Source of the DNA: Antilocapra americana
Taxonomy: Eukaryota; Chordata; Mammalia; Artiodactyla; Antilocapridae
Direction of reading: 5' to 3'
Assembly: GCA_007570785.1 (NCBI GenBank)
Contig: ML661885.1
Location: 13,982,915-14,046,914, forward strand
DNA length: 64,000 nucleotides
Part shown: positions 48,259 to 62,565 of the stretch, piece by piece
Position numbering within the stretch: the stretch's first letter is position 1
Layout: each line of letters opens with the position of its first letter
Translations under genes and position numbers: made by a program
Notes under the pieces: model-generated
Told to the model about the DNA's origin: nothing
The model's database searches: none
Seen by the model: only the letters and a program-made list of their open reading frames with translations

Positions 48259-48905
48259 ACATTCAATGTTGGACATTCAGCACAAGCACACCAATACACA
48301 CACACAGATATACACACACTCCTCTCTTACTTGAGATTATTTTGGTTGTAAATTATAAAGTCAACATGAACCTGATAGGAACTGGCTCTAAGCATCCGAT
48401 AAAAACTTGAACACTGAAATCCTATGAATGATAGGAAATGACCTAGGCTTCAGGAACAACAGGAATCAGGAAACTGAAATTCCTCAAGACTACTTAATCT
48501 TTCATTTTTTTGTTGCATTTTCTCTCCAGAAGGCTTAGGAAAAAACTGGGAACTACCAGTCTATCTATGCGTGCATGCTCAATAACTACCAATAGCACCT
48601 ACATTTGGCATTTTATACCTTCAAGGACTGGACTGAAATTAATCTAACACTTGTTGTAAGTTCAAAAGCTAGATTACTAGGAAGTTAGAGCATGGTGAAT
48701 AATTCAGAATTTTTCTTGGTATGATGGGCCATTTGGAGATCTTATGGAGGGTACTGAAAAGCGATATGATCTGACGTAAACTTTGAGAAGATCACTCTAA
48801 CTGCTAATTGGAGAATGAAGGGTAGGCAGCAAGGAAACCAAAGATGATACCAAAGATGATGATGGCTCAGACTAGAGTTTTGGAGGGACCAAGAAGTGAT
48901 CAGAT

Positions 48906-49185
48906 TGGACTTCCCTGGTGGTCCAGTGGCTAAGAATCTACCACCAATGCTGGGGACACAGGTTCAATCCCTGATCTGGGAAGATCACACATGCCTCAGG
49001 CAAATATGCCAGCAACTACTGAGCCTGTGCTCTACAGTCCAGGAGCCACGACTACTGGAGCTGGCATGCCCTCGAGCCCAGGCTCCACAACAAGAAAAGC
49101 CACTGCAATGAGAAGTCCATTTGCCACAACTTGAGAAAAAGCTCTCTCGAGACTCAGAGCAGTCAAAAATTAATTAATTAAAATA
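48906..49185 (+). mobile_element. CHR/ART2-type SINE
   Basis: Head GGACTTCCCTGGTGGTCCAG and body with 'caacaagaaaagccactgca', ending in a (TTAA)n/A-rich tail. L2 text before (aagaagtgatcagattgg) is partly repeated after (aagaagtggtaagtagga), an eroded target duplication. Confidence 0.87.
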
Positions 49186-49390
49186 AAGAAGTGGTAAGTA
49201 GGAACATATATTGGATGTAGTACTGACAAGATTTGCTAATTCACTGAATGTGAGTATGAAAGACAGAGAGAAATGAAGGATGACTTTCAGTTTCTACATT
49301 AAATAACTAGGGGAAATATTAGGATGAGGAATGGAGGGAGAGCATGTGGGTAGAAGAACAAGGAATTCTGTCTTAGGTATGATAAATATG

Positions 49391-50705
49391 AGCAAATATG
49401 TAGCAGTTATCAGCTTTCTACCTTCCAAGGATGTCACAGGGGAAAGTGAATGTGCCTTGCAAATGATATACTAATTTGGATTTAAATTTTGAATTGAACT
49501 TAACATGCAATTGGATTAGAATTTAACATTTTGCATTCTTAGCTGATTGAATCAATGTTCTGGGGAAAAAAAGCAAGAAATTGTTCTTATAAGATTTTAT
49601 ATAGATCAGACTTAAGTTCTTAAGAGTTCAGAGGAAGTGAATCATTAGGCAGCAAGTTGATCCACAAATCTTACCAAACCCCTTAGCTTGTAGCCCCATC
49701 ATCTCAATCTGAATTCACTGCTGCCAGACAGCTGGGACCTCAGGGAAAGTCTACTTTGAAAGCAGGGGCTTCAACTTACCACGTCTATCATACTGAGGGG
49801 GCTGTCAATCCTTCCACCCTTGGTCTTTAGTCTTTGGGACAAAGATTAGGTTTTTCCAGAGCGTGAGTAGATTCAGGGCTGGTGTTTGGTGTGATAAATT
49901 GGTATCTTTCTGTACTTTTCTAGGGGTGGGAAGGACTGTCAATTACTGCCTCTGCACATTTAGCCTAATTTCATGACAAGGGAAACTGGCCAGCTTGCTT
50001 TTGTAGGTGGTACACTCCCCATTTTCATGTCTCCCATTTGTGTCTTCCATCTTCCAATAGCACCTTCATGACCGCCTTCATACTAGTGACACCAGGGCAG
50101 GCTTGACCTATAGCACCATCTGAGAATCTAGCACTGATCTTTCTTTCAAGCATCTAGGAATGACCACAGTGTGCCTTCTGTCCAGGTAATCACTTTAAGA
50201 GTGACTTGGATCAGTGGTTTTCTGTGGAATCCCGAGGGAGAGGGGAAGCCAGGCATGAGGAACTCCAGGTCTCCCACCTTCATGTCCGCCAACGGCTCCC
50301 AGTTCTGTTTTAGATTTTGGAATTCTGAATGAGGTTACTTACATGTGGAACCACTAGAGGAAAAAAATGTTTGAAAATCACTGTTTAGACGAATATGTCT
50401 AAGACTTTCAAAACCAGGCCAACAGGTTAGATTTGTGCCTTTCCTTTAATTTACCTCAGAAACATTTTGCAGAGAAGTAAAAACAGATCCAGGAGCTGAG
50501 GTGCAGAAAATATTGTCTGGCTCCCTTATCTGTGTACCATTTATCTCCAAAAGTTGGGAGGGAAGAATAACATATTTTTCTCTGTTTGGCTCCGAGGGTT
50601 GGCCTGGGTTTTAAAAATTTCTTTTGGCTCTGGTTTAGCCTAGAATCCTTATCAAACTCCTACACTGTAGCAGAAAAAAGACTTAGTGATTGCTACTCTG
50701 TCACT
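49391..50705. other. Unique sequence
   Basis: No interspersed repeat or supported gene recognised. Confidence 0.4.
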
Positions 50706-50836
50706 GGGGCTTCCCAGGTGGCGCTAGTGGTAAAGAACCTGCTGCCAATGCAGAAGACATAAGAGGCTCAAGTTTGGGTCCTGGGTCAGGAAGATGCCCA
50801 GGAGGGCGTCATGGCAACCTCACACACACACACACG
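50706..50836 (+). mobile_element. Bov-tA SINE, 3'-truncated, ending in (CA)n
   Basis: Head and first part of the body (GGGCTTCCCAGGTGGCGCTAG to 'gtcatggcaacct'), then (CA)8 at 50820-50835 replaces the rest. Confidence 0.85.
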
Positions 50837-51007
50837 ATCTATCATGTACAAGTTTTTTAACCATTGATGTTGACCTCTGTGCATGTAGTATGAATAGGTG
50901 GAAGAACTAAGGCCTTTTCTTCCTTCCAATTACTGCTAAGTTTTCAGGATCAAGGCTCAGAAGACATCAAAATAAAAACAAAATGCCCCCCCACCATGAT
51001 CTTTGTT

Positions 51008-52087
51008 CAGTTCAGTTCAGTCGCTCAGTCCTGTCCAACTCTTTGCGACTCCATGAACCTCAGCACACCAGGCCTCCCTGTCCATCATCAACTTCCGGAG
51101 TTTACCCAAACTCATGTCCATTGAGTTGGTGATGCCATCCAACCATCTCATCCTCTGTCGTCCTCTTCTCCTCCTGCCCTCAATCTTTTCCAGCATCAGG
51201 GTCTTTTCCAATGAGTCAGCTCTTCTCATCAGGTGGCCAAAGTATTGCAGTTTCAGCTTCAACATCAGTCCTTCCAATGAACACCCAGGACAGATCTCCT
51301 TTAGGATGGACTAGTTGGATCTCCTTGCAGTCCAAGGGACTCTCAAGAGTCTTCTCCAACACCACAGTTCAAAAGCATCGATTCTTTGGCACTCAGTTTT
51401 CTTTATAGTCGAACTTTCACATCCATACATGACTACTGGAAAAACCATAGCCTTGACTAGATGGACCTTTGTTGACAAAGTAATGTCTCTGCTTTTTAAT
51501 ATGCTGCCTAGGTTGGTCATAACCTTCCTTCCAAGGAGTAAATGTCTTTTAATTTCATGGCTGCAATCACCATCTGCAGTGATTTTGGAGCCCCCAAAAT
51601 AAAGTCTGCCACTGTTTCCACTGTTTCCCCATCTATTTGCCATGAAGTGATGGAACCAGATGCCATAATCTTAGTTTTCTGAATGTTGAGCTTTAAGCCA
51701 ACATTTTCCCTCTCCTCTTTCACTTCCTTCAAGAGGCTCTTTAGTTCTTCTTCACCTTCTGCCATAAGGGTGGTGTCATCTGCATATCTGAGGTTATTGA
51801 TATTTCTCCCAGCAATCTTGATTCCAGCTTGTGCTTCCTCCAGCCCAGCGTTTCTCATGATGTACTCTGCATATAAGTTAAATAAGCAGGGTGACAATAT
51901 ACAGCCGTGACGTACTCCTTTTCCCATTTGGACCCAGTCTGTTGTTCCATGTCCAGTTCTAACTGTTGCTTCCTAATTTGCATACACGTTTCTCGAGAGG
52001 CAGGTCAGGTGGTCTGGTATTCCCATCTCTCTCAGAATTTTCCACAGTTTATTGTGATCCACACAGTCAAAGGCTTTGGCATAGCCA
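51008..52087 (-). mobile_element. BovB LINE, 5'-truncated, with TSD
   Basis: A 1080-bp 3' portion of BovB. Minus-strand frames show the RTE-type reverse transcriptase with the catalytic YADD box (LRYADDTTLMAEG, in the frame at 51517-51927), then the segment with YGCESS and LWCWRRLLRVPW (51311-51643), and the C-terminal [17 protein letters not shown] region (51017-51277). These are in different frames, so at least two frameshifts (near 51600 and 51300) inactivate it. A perfect 12-bp duplication ATGATCTTTGTT at 50996-51007 and 52088-52099 fixes the ends. BovB supplies the machinery thought to move Bov-A-tailed SINEs. Confidence 0.95.
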
Positions 52088-52117
52088 ATGATCTTTGTTA
52101 GGTGATGTGAATCAGCT

Positions 52118-52341
52118 TATAGGTTTGAAAGTAAAAGTGTTAGTCACTCAGTCATTTCCAACTCTTTGCGACCCCAAGGACTGTAGCCCACCAGGCTCCT
52201 CTGTCAATGGAATGCTCCAGGTAAGAATACTGGAGTAGGTGGCCATACCCTTCTCTAGAGGATCTTCCCTACCCAGAGATCGACTCCAGGTCTCCTGAAG
52301 TCCAGGAAGATTCTTTACCATCTGAGCCACCAGAGAAGCCC
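52118..52341 (-). mobile_element. Bov-tA SINE
   Basis: Reverse-strand copy, 'gtgttagtcactcagtcatt' to 'gagccaccagagaagccc', about 30 bp from the BovB. Confidence 0.92.
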
Positions 52342-53097
52342 AAACTAATCTGGGTGTGACTCAGATAGGACACAAACCCAGAATCCTGGGATGTTTTGTT
52401 TTCCAAGGAAAACTAGAGAGTTCCACAGAAGCCAGCAGCTTCCTTCTGCTTCTTTCCTCTTACTCCCCAGTCTCAGACATTGTGTAACTGGGTTTACAAA
52501 AAGAAAAAGAAAAAAAGAACATGGAAAAGTTTCTCAACTGCACTAACACATGGGGGACTTGTAGTGCATCCAGTAATCCAGCGAGTCCTTCGGGAACCTG
52601 GCAGACAGATTCTGGCGTCAATGGGGCACCAAGCTCCAGCCCCAGTTAAAGGTCTACAAACAATGAAGCTGTCCAGAGAGCCAGGAGGCTCTGATACCTG
52701 TACCTGCTCACAGATACCGCTTTCAATGCCTGGTCTGGGTCCCATCAGTTATACCTATAAAATGTGTTTAACAGATTCACCATTAATGAGGTTCTGCTAT
52801 GTGCTTGAGGAAGCCTTTTCTTTCTCTTACTTTCTTTTCTTTTTTTCAATTTCGTTTCACTGGGCTGTGCATCTCAAGATCATTATGCTCTCTCCAAGTT
52901 GCTAATGAACTGAACTCAAGTAACCTTGAAGAAACAATATAAGTATATAGTCAGACCTAATGTTAATTGCTTGGACTTCAAGGAAAAAGTTTCAAATACA
53001 TTTCCTTGGAATGATCTGTCTCCAAAACAACTGCTTGACATTCCTTCCCAGGACACCACTTCCCTACCCCAGTCCGCATGGTGACTACAGGGATTTG
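52342..53097. other. Unique sequence
   Basis: No repeat recognised except an A-rich stretch near 52498-52516. A 141-codon frame at 52480-52905 has no recognisable domain and is not called. Confidence 0.4.
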
Positions 53098-53112
53098 CTA
53101 TGTCCTTATATG

Positions 53113-53298
53113 TCCAACTCATAGCAACCTCATGAACTATAGCCCACCAGGCTCCTCTGTTCATGGAATTCTCCAGGCAAAAATACTGGAGTGGGTAGCC
53201 AGTCACTTCTCCAGGGGATCTTCCCAACTCAGGTATCGAACCTGGGTCCCCTACATTGCAGGCAGATTCTTTACCATCTGAGCCACCAGGGAAGCCCA
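53113..53298 (-). mobile_element. Bov-tA SINE with TSD
   Basis: Reverse-strand copy ending 'gagccaccagggaagccc', flanked by CTATGTCCTTATATG (53098-53112) / CTATATCCTTACATG (53299-53313), 13 of 15 identical. Confidence 0.93.
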
Positions 53299-53313
53299 CT
53301 ATATCCTTACATG

Positions 53314-53940
53314 ACCCCACACCACCACATAGAGGTAACACAGGCCCTTCAAGGTGGTCCATCCACTAGCCACAGTTGACTGATTAATCTGGGAAAGATA
53401 CCATATCCAAGTCAGTTCACTGGGCCAAGTGTCTAAGCTTGAGATAGAGATGCAGAGGTCTCGCCTCTGTAGCTGGAAGACAAAATAAAATAAAATGATG
53501 GGCAGCTATATTTTGTGTCATTGTAAAAGGCTATTTCATATCAAGGGCCAAAGAAATTGAATGAAGGAAGCAGCAGGGATTGTGGGAAAGTGAGGAGAAT
53601 GGCTTCATTTGTCCTGGGACCATCTCTAGCCTTCCCAACATCTGGTGCTCTATTTATTGTTTTGCTTTTTTGTTTTTTTCCTAGCTTGTGTGTGTATGTG
53701 TGTAATTAAATACATTGCTTTCAGCTAATTGGAGGTTTGTTTCTGTGACTTGCATCTGAAAAAGTCCTACAGAATATGCTGTTTGGTACATCTTTAGGGT
53801 AATTTCTCCTTTTAGAGGCTATATAACATTTATCAAGCAGGCAGTTACGACTTACTTGCCTATGAAGAAAAAGTTGATATGAAGCATTCCAGGTGAGAAA
53901 AAGACGGCATTATGAATTTGATGAAGTTTAACATTAGATA
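53314..53940. other. Unique sequence
   Basis: Target region of the HNRNPA1 retrocopy on its 3' side. No other feature recognised. Confidence 0.45.
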
Positions 53941-53957
53941 CTATACTCCTTACTTTT
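53941..53957. repeat. Target-site duplication, left copy
   Basis: CTATACTCCTTACTTTT, identical to 55868-55884. Flanks the HNRNPA1 processed pseudogene. The last T bases are ambiguous with the reversed poly(A) tail. Confidence 0.95.
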
Positions 53958-55867
<1,910 letters not shown>

Positions 55868-55884
55868 CTATACTCCTTACTTTT
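55868..55884. repeat. Target-site duplication, right copy
   Basis: CTATACTCCTTACTTTT, the partner of 53941-53957. It marks the 5' boundary of the retrocopied mRNA. Confidence 0.95.
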
Positions 55885-56152
55885 AAGAAGCTCAGTTTCC
55901 TAAGAGTTTGACCTAGGCTCCCATTACCTGAATTGATTAAAATTGATTTCTCAGCCTCTTTTTTCCTCAGGCTTTACGTTATCTAAAATGCTTGATTTAA
56001 CAAAAACAAATGACCTAAGCCAAATAAGCTTAAGCAAAGAAAGAAATTAATTGTTGCCTATCACTAAAAAGTCTATGGCATATCTAGTTGGAAAGGTTAA
56101 AAAATGCTCAACTCATGTCATCAGGATTTGCCCCCTCTTTATTCTCCGTAAT

Positions 56153-56428
56153 AGAAGGCAATGGCAACCCACTTCGGTACTCTTGCCTGGGAAATCCCAT
56201 GGACGGAGGACCCTGGTGGGCTATAGTCCATGGCGTCATGAGGAGTCAGACACAACTGAGCGACTTCACTTTCCCTTTTCACTTTCATGCGCTGGAGAAG
56301 GCAATGGCAACCCACTCCAGTGTTCTTGCCTGGAGAATCCCAGGGACGGAGGAGCCTGGTGGGCTGCCATCTATGGGGTCTCACAGAGTCGGACATGACT
56401 GATGTGACTTAGCAGCAGCAGCAGCAGC
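56153..56428 (+). mobile_element. Bov-A2 SINE (dimer) with TSD
   Basis: Two Bov-A monomers in tandem (about 56153-56275 and 56293-56410; each has 'gaaggcaatggcaacccact' and 'gcctggtgggct'-like text) joined by 'cttttcactttcatgc', with an (AGC)n tail at 56411-56428. Flanked by ATTCTCCGTAAT (56141-56152) / ATTCTCTGTATT (56429-56440). Confidence 0.95.
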
Positions 56429-56440
56429 ATTCTCTGTATT

Positions 56441-56889
56441 AATTTTCAAAAAGCCTCTCTCCTCTTGGTGACTTATTAGACACAGTATCTCTAGGCCAGA
56501 AGTTCTTAATAGTAGGTGAGTTTGGCCTCCCAGGAATATTTGACAAAGTGTGTTGACATTTTTGATTGTCACAACTAGGGAGAGGGTGGGCAGTGCTGTT
56601 GGCATCCAGTAGGTAAAACATTCTAAAGGGGTGTGCCTCAAATGTCAATAGAGGCAACTCGAATGTCAATAGAGTTGAGGTTAAGAAACTCTGCTTGAGG
56701 CATTCTATCACCAATGGAAGAGAGCTTCATTTTCTACAGAGATTTAGTGAAAGTTCAGGACTTATTGGCACTGGTTGGCTCCGCCTGGGTTATAGGCACA
56801 ACTCTGAGAAAATCAATGTGGCTACAGAGTTGTTGTGCTCTTATAGGCAGGTCTGGATCCAAATATTATTATTACAAGGGAGAGGATTG
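56441..56889. other. Unique sequence
   Basis: No repeat or gene recognised. Confidence 0.4.
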
Positions 56890-57099
56890 TTGTTGTTTAG
56901 TTGCTAAGTTGTGTCTGACTCTTTTGTGACCCATGGACTGTAGTCTGCCAGGCTCCTCTGTCCATGGAATTTCCCAGGCAAGCATACTACAGTGGATTGC
57001 CATTTCATTCTCCGGGGGATCTTCCTGATCCAGGGATTGAACCCATTTCTCCTGCGTCTCCTACAGTGGCCAGTGGATTCTTTACCACTAGGAAGCCCA
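56890..57099 (-). mobile_element. Bov-tA SINE
   Basis: Reverse-strand copy, 'tgtttagttgctaagttgtg' to 'ttctttaccactaggaagccc'. Confidence 0.92.
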
Positions 57100-57565
57100 A
57101 AATGAGCCATCTAGGAAGCCCAAAGTGGATCAAGGCAGGGGATTATTTCCACCCAAATCCCATAGACTTAAGAGTGGGGGAGAGATGGTTTCCTAAAGGA
57201 AAATAAGGATGTTCTTGCCAGAAAAAGAGTAATAATGGATGAATGTCAGTCGGGAACAATAGCATCTACTAGAGCATCCTCATTGGTAATAGTGACTCTA
57301 TTAGATCAATGCATGTAACTTACCCATAAAAAGGACACCAAGGAAAAGGATGCCCAAGCTATTATCGCGTGAGTTCTAGAGACAGTATCCCCTTGTTTGT
57401 GGGTTAACCTAGAAGAGTAACACCAGTGGGAGAGCTTCAGGGTTAGGTATGGTAGGCCAGTGGGGTAAAGTCTAAGGGGCAAGTGGTAATATAGAGGAGC
57501 TTCTAAATGGTCATTGCCTTCTTTGTCTGCACTAAGCTGAGTCACAGCCATTATAGTGGCTCATT
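57100..57565. other. Unique sequence
   Basis: Nothing recognised. Confidence 0.4.
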
Positions 57566-58161
57566 GTGGTAGGCAGAATGCTAAATAAAAATTCCCAAGA
57601 TGTCCCACCTGCAGTACACACACTGCACATTTCCTACGAATAGGATGAGTTTTGATCCCACATTTAGGTTCTGTGATATGCACAACAGATCTTAAAATGG
57701 GGATTATCTGAATGGGCCTAACCTAATCACATGAGCCCTCTAAAAATAGGTAGTGTTTCCCGTTGGTGGAGGAGAAATCAGAGATTCAAAGCATGAGAAG
57801 GATTTGAAATTCTGTTGCTGGCTTGAAGATACAGAAGGTCAGGCAATGGCTATGTGTGTGTGTCCACTAGAAACAGAGCGCGCTCCCTGCCTAAGAGTCA
57901 GCAAAGAAGTGGGAATGCCAGTCCTGCTGATTCAAGAAGATAAGTTCTGCCAATAATCATGAACTTGGAAGAGAACTCTGAGGCTCAAATGAGAACAGCA
58001 GCACTGGCCATGTTCCACCCCAGTGAGACCCTGAGCAGGGAACCCAGTCATGCCAGGTCTTGACTTCTGACCTCGAAAAGTGGCAAGACAACAAACTTTT
58101 TGTTGTTTCAAATAGCTAAGTTTTGGGTAATTTGTCACGCAACAACACAGAACTGATATAG
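57566..58161 (+). mobile_element. MLT1-type solo LTR (MaLR)
   Basis: Start TGTGGTAGGCAGAATGCTAA, middle 'taacctaatcacatgagccc' and 'ttgctggcttgaagatacag', end 'tttgttgtttcaaatagcta', 'gttttgggtaatttgtcacg' and 'gaactgatatag' follow the MLT1C/D LTR. This is an ancient mammalian LTR retrotransposon remnant without internal sequence. Confidence 0.75.
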
Positions 58162-58429
58162 TTAGGTTTAAGCTCAAGATTGCCCGTTTCCATAAACACA
58201 TACTACGCAAATATTCTGTGGCAGAATAGCAGAAGTTATAACCCCACAGGCAACAATAAAGTTTGCAGGAGGGCATGTTTGATTTTATGCTTACATGGAC
58301 TTGGTATAGGAAGGATCACAGCTATTTTCCCCATCCACTAATCCACTAATGGGTAATTAGCAGCATTGTTCTACCTCTTGTCTTTGCCCTTTCCTCTCAT
58401 TGTATTCCAGCCGTGATAAATCTGCCTTG

Positions 58430-58765
58430 CCTCTGGATTTACCTTGTAGTCTCACACCTTCCCACTCTGGGTGAAAAACTCTTTCCTCTGCCTGAGATGT
58501 TCTTCATCCCTGACTTTCCCTGATAAATTTGACTTGTCCTTCAAGGTTTGGCTCAAGTGTAATTTCCTCTGTGAAGAATTCCTTCCTTTCCTCAGCCCAT
58601 GGTGCAACAAATGTCTTTAATCTCTCTGTGATTCAGAACTTCTTGGTTGACAATAAGGATTTTGAGAGCAGGAAGTCTGATCTGATTGATTTGGGTAATA
58701 CTCAGGGCCCCTAAGCACAGGGCCTGGAATATCACAGGGCTGTTGAATAGAAGTCTGCCCCAAGT
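58430..58765 (+). repeat. L2 3' end
   Basis: 'ctttcctctgcctgagatgttcttc', 'ttggctcaagtgtaatttcctctgtgaag', 'gagcaggaagtctgatctg' and 'cacagggcctggaatatcac' follow the L2 3' region in order. Confidence 0.7.
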
Positions 58766-59449
58766 CTTATTGGGTCGTCACTATAGTAGGTCATTGCTTA
58801 TAACAACTGGGTATAAGACTTATCAATTGGGCTTTGCTTTATCATGTCTCAGCAGCTTTGGGTGAAGAATCCCATGTCTCCTGGTAGTAGCAATGTCTCA
58901 CTATCCCAGCTGGTGATCCTGCCCAGATGAGTTGTTTTAGCAAGGACTTTTTCTCTTGCCTTCACTGAAATTGTCATTAAAAATTAATTTTTTCAGCAGA
59001 AGTTCACAATTCCTGGGCATCAACTTCACTATAAGGCACACAGTGTGCTTATAACTAATTTATTGAATAAATAAAAGACAGCAGAGCCTGATTTCATAAA
59101 GAATTTCCTATGCTTACTCACCTGTTAACACAATTTGGGTGTTTATATATTTGGAAAGTGTAGTATATGTGCTCCCAGAGCTCTGTGAGCTGGGAGAAAT
59201 AGGACTCATCCCTGAGAAGGACTGAAAAATTTGCCTGACTCAAATAGTATTAGTGGGGAATCCCAAGCTCTAGACTGACATACAAGAGGGATATTTACTC
59301 TATTTTACTTAACCATCTGCTGATGATGCCTCAGATATCACTATCTGTGAGATAAGACTGATCTCTTACTCTTGGTACTGAAAATAAATGTCAGCTAAGG
59401 TTGTTTAGGGCACTTAGGACTTACTCCAAATATATTAGCAAAATCTAAC
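58766..59449. other. Unique AT-rich sequence
   Basis: Nothing recognised. Confidence 0.4.
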
Positions 59450-60745
59450 ATTCTATTATTTTCACTGAAGTATAGGTGATTTACAATATTATATTAGTTT
59501 TAGGTGTATGGCATAATGATTCAATATTTTTTTAGATTATATTCCATTTAAATTTATTTCAAAATAATGGTTATATTTCCCTGTGCTGTATATCTTTGTT
59601 GCTTATCTATTTTATACAAAGTGATTATATCTCTTAATCCCATACCCCAGTCTTGCCCTTCTCTTCCTCCCTCTACCCACTGTTATCCATTAGTTTGTTT
59701 GCTATATCTGTGAGTCCATTTCTTCTGTTGTTGTTGTTGTTGTTACATTCATTAGTTTGTTGTATTTTTTAGATTTCACATATAAGTGATAACACACAGT
59801 ATTTGTCTTTCTCTGACTTATTTCACTAAGCATAGTACTCTCTAGGTCTATCCACAGTGGTGCAAATGGCAGAATTTTATTCTTTTTATGGCTGAGTAAT
59901 ATTCCATTGTGTATATATATTCATGAATATAAATAGCTTCTCTGTTCATTCACCTGTTGATGGATACTCGTGTTCTTCCACATCTTAACTATTGTAAATA
60001 ATACTACTGTGAGCACTGGGGTGTGCATATCTTTTCAAATTAGTGTTTTGTTGTTTTTTTCAGAAATATACTCAGGAGTGGGATAGCTGGATCATATGGT
60101 CACTCTATTCCTAGTTTTTTGAGGAAACTCCACACTGTTCCATAGTGGCTACACCAATTTACATTCCCACCAACAGTGTACAAAGGTTCTGTTTTCTTCA
60201 CACCCTTGCCAACATTTGTTATTTATATTATTTACTTGTGATGGCCATTCTGACAGGTATGAGATGATATCTTCCTGTGATTTTATTTGCATTTCCCTGA
60301 TGATCAGCAATGTTAAGTATCTTTCCATGTGCCTGTTAGCCATGTGTATATTCCCCTTAAATTTTTTCTATTCAGGTCTTCTGTCCACTTTTTTGATTGA
60401 TATGTTTGGTTTTTTAAAGTTATATGAGCTATTATATATTTGGCATATTAACCTGTTGTCAGTCATCATTTGCAAATATTTCCTCCAATTTATTAGTCTT
60501 TTTGTTTTGTTGATGGCTTCCTTTTCGGTGTAAGAGATGTTAAGCTTACTTAGGTCCCATTTGTTCACTTTTGCCTTGATTTCTTCTGCCTTAGGAGGCA
60601 GATACAAAAAAAAAACATTGCTATGATTTATACCAAAGAATGTTCTGCCTGTGTCCTCTTCTAAGAGTTTTATGGTTTCAGTTCTTACATTTAATGTATT
60701 TTGAATTTGTTTTTGTTACTGTAGAGTTAATATGTATATATTAAT
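59450..60745 (-). mobile_element. Ruminant L1, 5'-truncated (end of ORF2 plus 3' UTR)
   Basis: The antisense 3' UTR ('gatttacaatattatattag', 'tatttcactaagcatagtac') is followed by the ORF2 C-terminal region. Minus-strand fragments NNINNKCWQGCEENRTFVHCW (60149-60343) and KAKVNKWDLSKLN (60368-60607) match the conserved C-terminal ORF2 text, but are in different frames, so the copy is dead. It contains a (TTG)n run near 59727-59745. Confidence 0.85.
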
Positions 60746-62369
60746 ACTGAGCAGGAAAAGACATTTATTTATGCAAACATGGCAAATTAAAAAAACAATT
60801 TAAATAATAAACAATAGTAAAAATAAGCCATCTAAGACATTGCACTAGGCAGAATTACTGAATCCTCACAGCACCAAAACAATCCTATCTCACGTAGTTT
60901 GTGCTGAATACTTAAACTGGATAGAGAAGACTTTTAAAATGGAGGCTCTCATGTGCTTCAAAGCTTTCTATAAATGTGCAGCCAGAATGTAATGTGAAGG
61001 TTTGTGTTTTTTTTTTTTTTCCATGGGATTCCTCATAGCTAAGATATTTTGGGGGGTACATGACCGTTTCTAGTCTGAAAATAAAATCAGTCTAGTCGAA
61101 GTAAATAATTATGGTCAAGGAAAAATAAGTTATTTGAAGTAGTTAGCTTCTAGTGAAAACATTCCAAGCCCAACAAGCAATTTTGTTCCTGTGTTTACCC
61201 TAGGACTCCATTACTACACCACAGAGACATGGGTCTTCTGTGTGTCTCTGTGCGGAGATTTAATTAACCATGAAGGTGCTTGATGGTGAGGAATCCTGCT
61301 TATTCATGGTGTTTTAACATCTATGAAAAGGAAATACCACGGGTTTCAGGTCTGGTCATGCAGCCATACGTTTCCATTCAGAAACAACTGGGAGGGGTGT
61401 ATTCCTTAAATAAATAAACTGACTGAAAATATGTGTGGCTGCCCATGAGATAAAATGACTGACAATTACCATTTTTCGATCGATCAAAATGACTCAATAT
61501 TAGTAGGACTTTTAAAACATATATATGTATGTGTATATATATATATATGTATATGGCAAATGCTGAATAAATGAGAATATATCAGGATCCTACCCTTATG
61601 TAAAGATTTTAATCAAGAAAGATCTTAGAAAGCAGCTGAACAATCTGAGGTCAAAGATTCAAGTTGACCACTTGAATGTAACTTCAAAATATGCAATATA
61701 GACTTATACCCCCATGAAAAGTTATTTTTTAACAAGAATAGCCCCAATTTGGTTTAACTAGAGGACTAGAAAAGAAAGCAGAAAAGCCACATGTGCCTCC
61801 ACCAACAGTAAAATATGAAACAAAAACTATAAATGTAAAGACTAGGTTTCCAGTGCTTTCAACTTCTACAACCTATTTGAAGAAGGCACAATACCATTTT
61901 CATATGGTGCCATGTGTTACCTGGTGGTCATTTTTCCCAGCGTTGGATACATTTTCAGCTGCACAAACCATCTGCATGTTTGCAGCCATCAGTTGGTCTA
62001 GACAGACAATTCTTTAGAGATTCACTCTCTTTTGATAAGTTTATCAGGTTTCCAGCCTCGTTTTTCCTTTACAATTTTCTACATACTCCTATCTCTCCTG
62101 CTTGCACATGTGATGTAATGACATTTATTGGTTGGTGAAGGTCATTCAGTGGCCTAAAGCCTTTGGCATCAGCAGAAAAATCAGAAGAAAAGAACAGTCT
62201 ATAGTGGATTCTGCACACCTGCCAAACTTTCCTGTTGGGAATCATTCCTTCCTCACCAACCATAAGAATAATCATCTTCTACCTGACTCCCAGTTTCCTT
62301 AAATAAATAGTGAATCCCAAGGGAAATCAGGTGACCTAAGAAGTAACCCAGTGAACACACTTGGAATGA
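60746..62369. other. Unique sequence with simple repeats
   Basis: T14 at 61007-61020 and a (TA)-rich tract at 61519-61554. No interspersed repeat or gene recognised. Confidence 0.45.
61519..61554 (+). repeat. (TA)n / (TATG)n tract
   Basis: Imperfect alternating TA with GT interruptions. Confidence 0.85.
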
Positions 62370-62565
62370 TCCAGCACCTAGGTTCAAGCCCTAATTTTGT
62401 CACTGCTAGATTTGCAATCCTAGGCAATTACCAACCTTTGCATATTCCTTTTCCCTGCTATAAAAGGGAGAGTAATTGTGAGGATTACATGGAAAAAAAA
62501 TGCCTAAAAATTTCCCTGCACAATGCCCAGAATATTATGATCAGCCAATAAATATTAGCTAAAGG
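62370..62565 (+). repeat. MIR
   Basis: 'ctaggttcaagccctaattttg', 'gcaatcctaggcaattacca', 'ctgctataaaagggagag' and 'agccaataaatattagc' follow the MIR consensus from the T-loop-like box to the 3' end. Confidence 0.65.

Larger units (their letters stand above)
47305..49390 (-). mobile_element. L2 LINE, dismembered by later SINEs
   Basis: The 3' part (gaaacattgttgaagacttac to 'gaggaagtgatacctgacttaag', 47305-47610) and a more 5' part (about 48680-49390: 'gatatgatctgacgtaaact', 'gaagatcactctaactgct', 'aggatgactttcagtttct') lie in correct antisense order. Between and within them sit two Bov-tA copies and one CHR-type SINE. Confidence 0.6.
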
